64,000 bases of DNA from Rutstroemia sp. NJR-2017a BVV2. Taxonomy: Eukaryota > Ascomycota > Leotiomycetes > Helotiales > Rutstroemiaceae. The stretch lies in contig NJPS01000033.1 in the NCBI GenBank assembly GCA_002946415.1, positions 868,001 through 932,000 on the forward strand, read 5' to 3'. The translations under genes and the position numbers were made by a program. The notes under the pieces are model-generated. The model saw only the letters and a list, made by a program, of their open reading frames with translations. It was not told the DNA's origin and made no database searches. Of this stretch, positions 57,812 to 64,000 are shown piece after piece (within the stretch, counting starts at the first letter, position 1; each line of letters begins with the position of its first letter).

Positions 57812-60800
57812 ATGGGGCGCTTTTCCTTGCGTAGTCGTTCGCGAACGTTAGTGTCCTCTACCAACGATGCAGAGATCCCTCCCTCTCACGTTGAGCTCTC
57901 CGAAGAAGTTCACAACCAAGTTGCTACTCCCGGGTCGCTTCTAGAGGAGACTTCAGCCTCAGCCGAAACCCATGAACGACCTGATCGACTCGGTCTTTTC
58001 CTGCTTAATCCTAAACCTAGTCGACCCAAGGAGGGCGGCGTCGCTTACAAGATTGATGTTGTAGCTCTGCATGGTATTACAGGAGACGCTTACAATACAT
58101 GGACGAAAGACAAATGTTTCTGGCTTCGAGACATTCTTCCTGACGCCCTGCCGGGAGCTCGTATTTTCTCTTACGGATATGACGCGCGAGTGATACTTTC
58201 GAAGTCCGTTGCGAATCTTGATGCTTATTCATTGTCGCTCCTACAAGCTTTGAGACATGTACGAAGAAAGAAAGAAGATCAAGAGAGGCGAATAATATTC
58301 ATTTGCCATAGTATGGGCGGCATCGTCGCAAAAAATGCAATCAACATGGCATATGACAGTAAAGATTTTGGAAATAAGTTCACCAACATTTTTCGTTCCA
58401 CTTCAGCAATCCTGTTTCTGGCTACTCCCCACAGAGGCTCCGACGAGACGAAGCTTCCGATGAAATTAGCTTCATCAGTGCAAAAAGCGTTGGGTAAACC
58501 ATTAAGAATTGTGGGAAGCATGCGTCTTGATCTCATTCAGAACTTGATGAGAGACGCGCAAAACTTATTGTCTATCACTGAGAAGTTCATGGAGGTTAGG
58601 AAAGCGATGAGTTTGAACATCGCTAGCTTCATCGAGTTGGATGTACTTGCACCTACAGGCAGACGAGTGCGTTACGCTATTTCATCGAAATTCGCGAAGG
58701 GCTAATCACAACTCCAGGTAGTTGACGAAAGAAGCGGAGTATTGGGAATTGAGAACGAGGTCATTCCCATGCAAGGATGTAACCATAAAGAAATATGTCG
58801 GTACAGTAGCAAGAACACCAGCGCATATAAAGCAGTTTGGAGAGTACTTCTCGATTTTGCGGACGAAGCGAACTCGCGTGAGTATACAGAGCTTTCGCAA
58901 GCTCATCAATCTAATGAAGAGAAATGTCTAACTTAGAATCAGTCGTCCCGGAAGAGCTCAATGCCGAGGACAGAGGTATGGATTGTCACCTGAATATGGG
59001 AGTACTTGTGCTGATTCAGTGTAACAAGCTGTTTGCTCTTCGCTCGAATTCAAAGGCATGACCGAACGTCATAAGGAAGCCAGCGTTGCACACAAGGATA
59101 CTTGCAATTGGATCTTTGATCACGAGTCTTACAAGCAGTGGATGAAGTCTCCCGGTCTTCTATGGATCAAAGGTGGCGCTGGAACTGGAAAGTCTACTTT
59201 GATTGCGGCGATGTACAATGCATACAAACGTGACCCATCGAAAGCAGTTTTCCTTAGCTTCTTTTTTCATGGAAGAGGGCTTCCGCTGCAAAGAACAACA
59301 GCTGGCATGTTTAGAGAGCTGTTGTGGCAACTCTACGTACAAACACCAGTAGTACGTGAGCCCATTCGAGAAGCTTTCAAAGATAAGGAACCAAGTGGAA
59401 CGAACCATAGCGTGGAATGGCAGGTTTCGGAACTTCGGGAATTATTATACACTGCTTTATTGAGGATATGGTCATCACAGACGATCATGATTTTTATTGA
59501 TGCACTCGACGAAGCGGGGAGCACAGAGACAACAGGTCTACTTGATTTCTTCCATTATTTAAATGCCGAGTCATTAGCCCAGAATGGAAAGCTTCGAATA
59601 TGCATCTCATGTCGTCGATATCCAGTCGTTTCCCGAAACACAGGTCTGGAGATAAATGTCGAGAATCATAACAAGAAGGACATCAAGATATATGTGGAAT
59701 CTGAACTCAGAACGGGAGTCGTAGTGTGGAACCAGGATGCTACAAAGACTAAAAGTCGCAACGAAATCGCGGACACCATCGTCAACAATTCTCAAGGGGT
59801 GTTCCAGTGGGCGCGCGCTGTTATTCCAATGGTCAGAGACGAACTCAACGAGGGCCAGAGTCCCAGCAAGGTCTTGAAGATGTTGAAAGAGGTACCCGAA
59901 GAACTTGAAACTTTGTACAAACACATCTTGACTAATGTGATAAAAGCACAATATCGACGTCAGACATTGCTTCTGATGCAGTGGATATCTTTCGCTACTC
60001 GCCCTCTCACAATGACTGAGTGGCGTTATGCAATGAGCTTGGGTGAGGCCGACGATTATGGCTCACAGGCTATGCTAGAAGAATGCGATGAATTTGTGGA
60101 CGATGATGACAGAATGGGTTTATTGACTGCAACGTTATCAGGAGGCTTGGCCGAGGTCACTTATCATAAGTATTCAGAAGGGGCTGAATTCACAAAGGTG
60201 CAATTTGTTCATCAGAGTGTGAAAGAATATATGGATAGAGACGGACTGTCATTATTGCTGTCGCAGGTTGACACGGAGTGTGGGATGGAAGGAAATGTGT
60301 TTGCATATAGTTCACAGCGACTTGCACGAGCCTGTATGAACTATCTCAGTTTTGATGAAGTGGCTGCGACAGATGGCGGAGAGGGGGCTTACAAAAGACT
60401 TCCTTTCTTGGAATATGCATGTGCCTCATGGTCAGAACACTTAATGGAAGCGGAGAAGATGGGGCTGCCTCAACACGGACTGATCAAATATTTCGAAGAT
60501 CATGAAGGTCGCTTTTTAAAGTGGTCTCAACTATTCTACGCTGATTACCGACGAGTGGTTGGTGAAGACACGGCGACGACGTGGAAGTATTCTCACCTCA
60601 TTCATCTCGCATCAGATTACAATTTTCTTAGCGTGGTTCGGAAACTTTTGGACAGTGGTGTGTCCGCAAACGAAGCGAATTCGTGCGGTCAACGGCCGCT
60701 GCATTATGCGGCGCTCGGAGGAAACACGAAAATTATTGCTATGCTCCTAGATTTTGGTGCGTACCCTGCACCTGTTAACCGTCGAGGAAATACGCCCTTA

Positions 60801-61955
60801 GAGCTTGCAGCGCGAAATGGGCATGGAGAAGCTGTGAGATTGCTTTTGGAGAATGGCGCCGATTTGGATACCGAGGGATCGAATGGAAGCGCGCTATGTG
60901 CAGCTGCATATGCCGGGAAAAAACAAACAGTTAGGATGCTACTAGGCAATGGAGGCAATGTCAACCAGCAATCTGGTACTCTAGGGAATGCCCTTCAATG
61001 GGCGTCCTTCGGTAATGCTCATTTTGAAGCTTGGCCCGAAGTCATGCAAATTTGTCTGAATTTTGGCGCTGATGTAAATGCGGCTGGAGGGAAGTATGGG
61101 AACGCCCTTCAAGCAGCATCTCATAAGGGTGATATCAAGGCCGTGGAACTCTTGCTGAATGCCGGTGCAGAGGTTAATGCAAAGGGTGGCGAGTACGGGA
61201 CTGCGCTGCAAGCTGCCTCTTGTTCATGGACGGGCAACATTGAGCTTGTAGCTCTCCTGCTTGAACATGGCGCACTGGTGAATGAGCAAGGTGGGTATTA
61301 TGGAAATGCCCTTATAGCTGCATCATGTAAAGGTTACGCAGACATCGTTAACTTACTACTGGACCAAGGGGCCGATATTCACGCCCGTGGGGGGTTACTC
61401 GACAATTGCATACAAGCGGCTGCATACGGAAACAGTCTGGAGATTGTTGAAATGTTACTAGAACGGGGAGCAGAGGCCAATCTCCTTGGTGGTAAAAATG
61501 GAAATTCTATGCATGCCGCAGCAGTGGATTCAGGGCCACGGGAGTTGCTTTCTGTATTGATGAGGGCTGGAGCTGATGTCAATTCAGAGGGTGGAGAATA
61601 CGGATATCCCCTCCAAGCTGCATCCTATGGTCGCCAACTTCGAAACATAGAAGCCGTTCAATTCCTTCTTGAATCAGGAGCCCACGTGAATGCGCAGGGT
61701 GGAAAGTTTGGTAATGCGCTACAGGCTGCTGCAAGAGCTGGCAGTTCCCGGGTTGTCGAGATGCTGATTCGTAAGGGTGCGGACGTGAATGCAAAAGGAG
61801 GAGCTTACGGTAGTGCTCTGGGTGCAGTCAAAGATGATGTCGAGGGCCGCGCGGTAAAGAGGGTATTGATTGCTGCTGGTGCTCGTGATAGTACATTGGC
61901 ATATTCTGGTAACACTGATCTTGAGGTGGTAGACATGATCTTGCCGCAACCGTAA
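57812..61955 (+). CDS. NLR-like STAND protein: esterase-like, NACHT, ankyrin repeats
   Basis: Four exons (57812-58666, 58718-58877, 58937-58975, 59029-61955) give 1326 residues. The N-terminal alpha/beta-hydrolase-like domain (about 85-330) has ALHGITGDAYNTW, the nucleophile elbow FICHSMGGIVA and FLATPHRGSD, the SesB/DUF676-like effector type of fungal NLRs. The NACHT NTPase begins near 360, with Walker A GGAGTGKST (400-408) and Walker B TIMIFIDALDEA (about 502-513). A helical linker leads to about 13 ankyrin repeats (about 875-1310). In many of these the unit reads GADVNAxGGxYGNALQAAS, and they are diverged, not identical. Ligand binding by the repeats would drive NTP-dependent oligomerisation and activate the hydrolase; such genes act in non-self recognition. 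No HET or death domain is seen. Confidence 0.9.
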
Positions 61956-63278
61956 TAAGAACCCTAATGAAATATCAAATTCACGTGGACTCAACAAGAT
62001 CCTTTGGAAGCATTCATCATGCGTATCAGCATCAATATATGACGCATTTCTTAGCTGGGGAATAGAATTTAGAAACCGGCAAGTAAATCCCTCAGAGCCT
62101 GTAGAATATGGGACATCTGGAGCATTTGAATGGTATCAGATTGCACCACTTTAAGCCTCAGTCCCCGCCAATCAGTCTGTAGAACGCCAAGGATTTCATG
62201 CATCAAGCTTCGCATACCAACGTTTATCTCTGGAGATCATAGAGCTGCTCGGCCAATGGTTGTGATGATGCGCTTTGCTTTAAGCATATGAAACGCGGAG
62301 AGTGATGGGTTTAGTGGCTAACAATTGTGCATGACTCGAAAACGCTTGAAGCGATAAGTTGCATATTGTGCACATTCCTTGCATAAAATGAATGCTGAGG
62401 TGATGATCTTTGATTTCTCAATTGATGGATAGGATTTGAAGGGCGAACTTACTGTGTCCACGTATGAAATGCAGTCATCTTGAGCCATGTGCAGGCACAC
62501 ATGAAGTTATGGAGGTACAGCCCCAGAATGCCATAATCGGTTTGCTGTCAATGTTTCCTAAAATACATCTTCGTATGGGCTCTGGGCTATAGGAGTTCGG
62601 CCTATCAGGTTATTCCTTCGTTGTGGCTAAGATTTGCTTAGGCTAATGTTATTGGCGCACATGATATCCGAAGTAAAACTGATGAGCCCCTGAATATCCA
62701 TTCCCTCGTCTCAGCCAATAATAGAGCCTGTCTATGTTCTTCACCAGACGTTCCCGAAGCTGGTCCACTTCTTAAACAGTACACTAAGCCTCAGATCGAG
62801 TAGTCTCTGTCGCAGTAAATTAAATCCCCGGTAAAAAGAAATGATTCTCGGCTGGCCTTGTGAGAAACGCAGGAAACCGTAGAAAGCTTTCGCTGTTGCA
62901 CACTTCATCTCACTTATATCACCAAATTCTGTTGTAATTCTTCTGCGTTTTTACATTCTCAATTCTGCTCGTAGTATATATAATATTTCACGAAACAAGA
63001 GAGCTGTACCGGATTCCCAGATCATTATCGCCAGTTCCAGCAAAAAGGTCGTCTAGGATCCTTCCGCCAAAGCTGACGCCGGGTCGTGTTTAGGGGTCGA
63101 ACCAGTGTTGGAAAATGAGTGTATGTCCGCCGTTTCATTCTTAACTTCTCAAGTTTCAAGCTTCTCCAAGAAATCTGCCATCTCTTTACTTTCCCATTTG
63201 ATATTCCCTTCTACTCCAATTGTCCTCTGCCAAAATCAAAAGCAATTACATTACTCAGGAAGCAAATTGCTAACAATC
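61956..63278. other. Intergenic region before the t-SNARE gene
   Basis: About 1.3 kb with only short frames. It probably holds the 3' UTR of the NLR-like gene and the promoter and leader of the SSO1-like gene (TATA-like TATATAATATTTCACG near 62976). Confidence 0.5.
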
Positions 63279-64000
63279 ATGTCGCAGTACGGGTCAGTCT
63301 ACAGTCTTTCTTACAGCTCTCCATCTGGGGTCGACGCGACCGAGAACCAGGACACACCTCTCGTAACTCTCTTACTAACTACTTAATAGATATAACAACG
63401 GCGGAAATGGGTATGGGGGGAATAATTATGGTGGAGACTACCAACCACAATCACCACCATACAACAATGGACCAGCGATGGGACGAGATAGCTTTGGAGG
63501 TGAGTCTCATCAATGAATTTCGTCCGATTGCTCTCATCTAATTGAACTACTTTAGGCCAAAATGTTGAGATGGAATCGCTGGCACAGAACGGAAGTCAAT
63601 TCGGACAACAATCAGACCCTAATGCGATCTTGAACCAGTGTCGCGATATTGGTAGAGGGATAGACGAAATCGACCAGGCTCTCAAACAATTACAGATGTT
63701 GCAATCCAAATACCTCAACGATGCGAATACCTCCCCCGATACAGCCGCCAGCCGACAACTTGATAAGCTTTCCGCCGACACCATGACATTATACAGAGAA
63801 CTTACACACAAGGTGAAGAATGTCAAATCCAAGCCGGATGCAAGCCTCGCGAGGAACGCTGGACAAGTAGGAGTCGTGGACCGCAGACTGAAGAAAGCCA
63901 TCAACGACTACCAAAATGTCGACAAGCAGTTCAGACACAAGCTACAGGAACAACTTGCTCGTCAATACCGTATCGTCAACGATGTGTCCGAAGAGGAATC
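63279..64000 (+). CDS. Plasma-membrane t-SNARE, Sso1/syntaxin family (3' partial)
   Basis: Exons 63279-63292, 63390-63499 and 63556 onward; the window ends inside the third exon. The Gly/Asn/Tyr-rich N-terminus (YNNGGNGYGGNNYGG) precedes the conserved Habc start (NAILNQCRDIGRGIDEIDQA). Further Habc helices follow (LYRELTHKVKNVKSK; DYQNVDKQFRHKLQEQLARQ). The SNARE motif and the C-terminal anchor lie outside the window. Sso1-type proteins pair with Sec9 and vesicle SNAREs in exocytosis at the plasma membrane. A 14-base first exon, ending after only four codons plus two bases, is notable, but the fungal sso1 family commonly has an early intron. Confidence 0.88.

Noticed and set aside
63061..63120. 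Possible tRNA B-box (GGTTCGACCCC on the minus strand)
   Set aside because: No A-box at proper distance and no cloverleaf could be drawn; it lies in the leader of the t-SNARE gene.

Overview
The window is nuclear DNA of a filamentous ascomycete (Pezizomycotina). Genes carry short GT-AG introns (about 45-200 bases) with CTAAC-like branch sites, and products are typical fungal ones: a Sam37/metaxin subunit, a type II NADH dehydrogenase, a BimC kinesin, Zn2Cys6 regulators, a BBE oxidase and a NACHT-ankyrin protein. Codon use and gene types suggest a leotiomycete (Helotiales/Sclerotiniaceae); that is inference, not proven here. All splice models below were built by hand: frames close exactly and conserved motifs cross the junctions, but no transcript data were available.

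Layout. 1-13.4 kb is almost gene-free; it may hold the 3' end of a gene at the left edge and a small promoter-backed locus at 9.4-10.4 kb. 13.4-28.3 kb is a conserved housekeeping block: SAM37-like import subunit, alternative NADH dehydrogenase, a PHAF1/UPF0183 protein divergent from a kinesin-5, and a ZZ/EF-hand membrane protein. 28.9-31.2 kb has a small basic protein and a DJ-1/PfpI protein. 31.8-40.1 kb is an accessory island: a small zinc-cluster protein, a BBE-type FAD oxidase, an NmrA-like reductase and a full Zn2Cys6 regulator, interspersed with diverged copies of a dispersed repeat. This could be a small metabolic or detoxification module.

40.7-56.6 kb returns to conserved genes (DUF676/ROG1-type lipase, RBR ubiquitin ligase, SDR, TRM1 tRNA methyltransferase) mixed with fast-evolving secreted proteins: one with an in-frame stop and one GPI-anchor-like. 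57.8-62.0 kb encodes a fungal NLR-like STAND protein with an esterase-like N-terminus, a NACHT NTPase and about 13 ankyrin repeats. The window ends inside an SSO1/syntaxin t-SNARE gene.

The most interesting targets are the esterase-NACHT-ankyrin receptor, the cryptic locus at 9.7-10.4 kb, the repeat-marked island at 31.8-40.5 kb, the interrupted secreted protein at 51.6 kb, and the translation-control features (an overlapping TAATG uORF on the RBR gene and an alternative mitochondrial-type start on TRM1).
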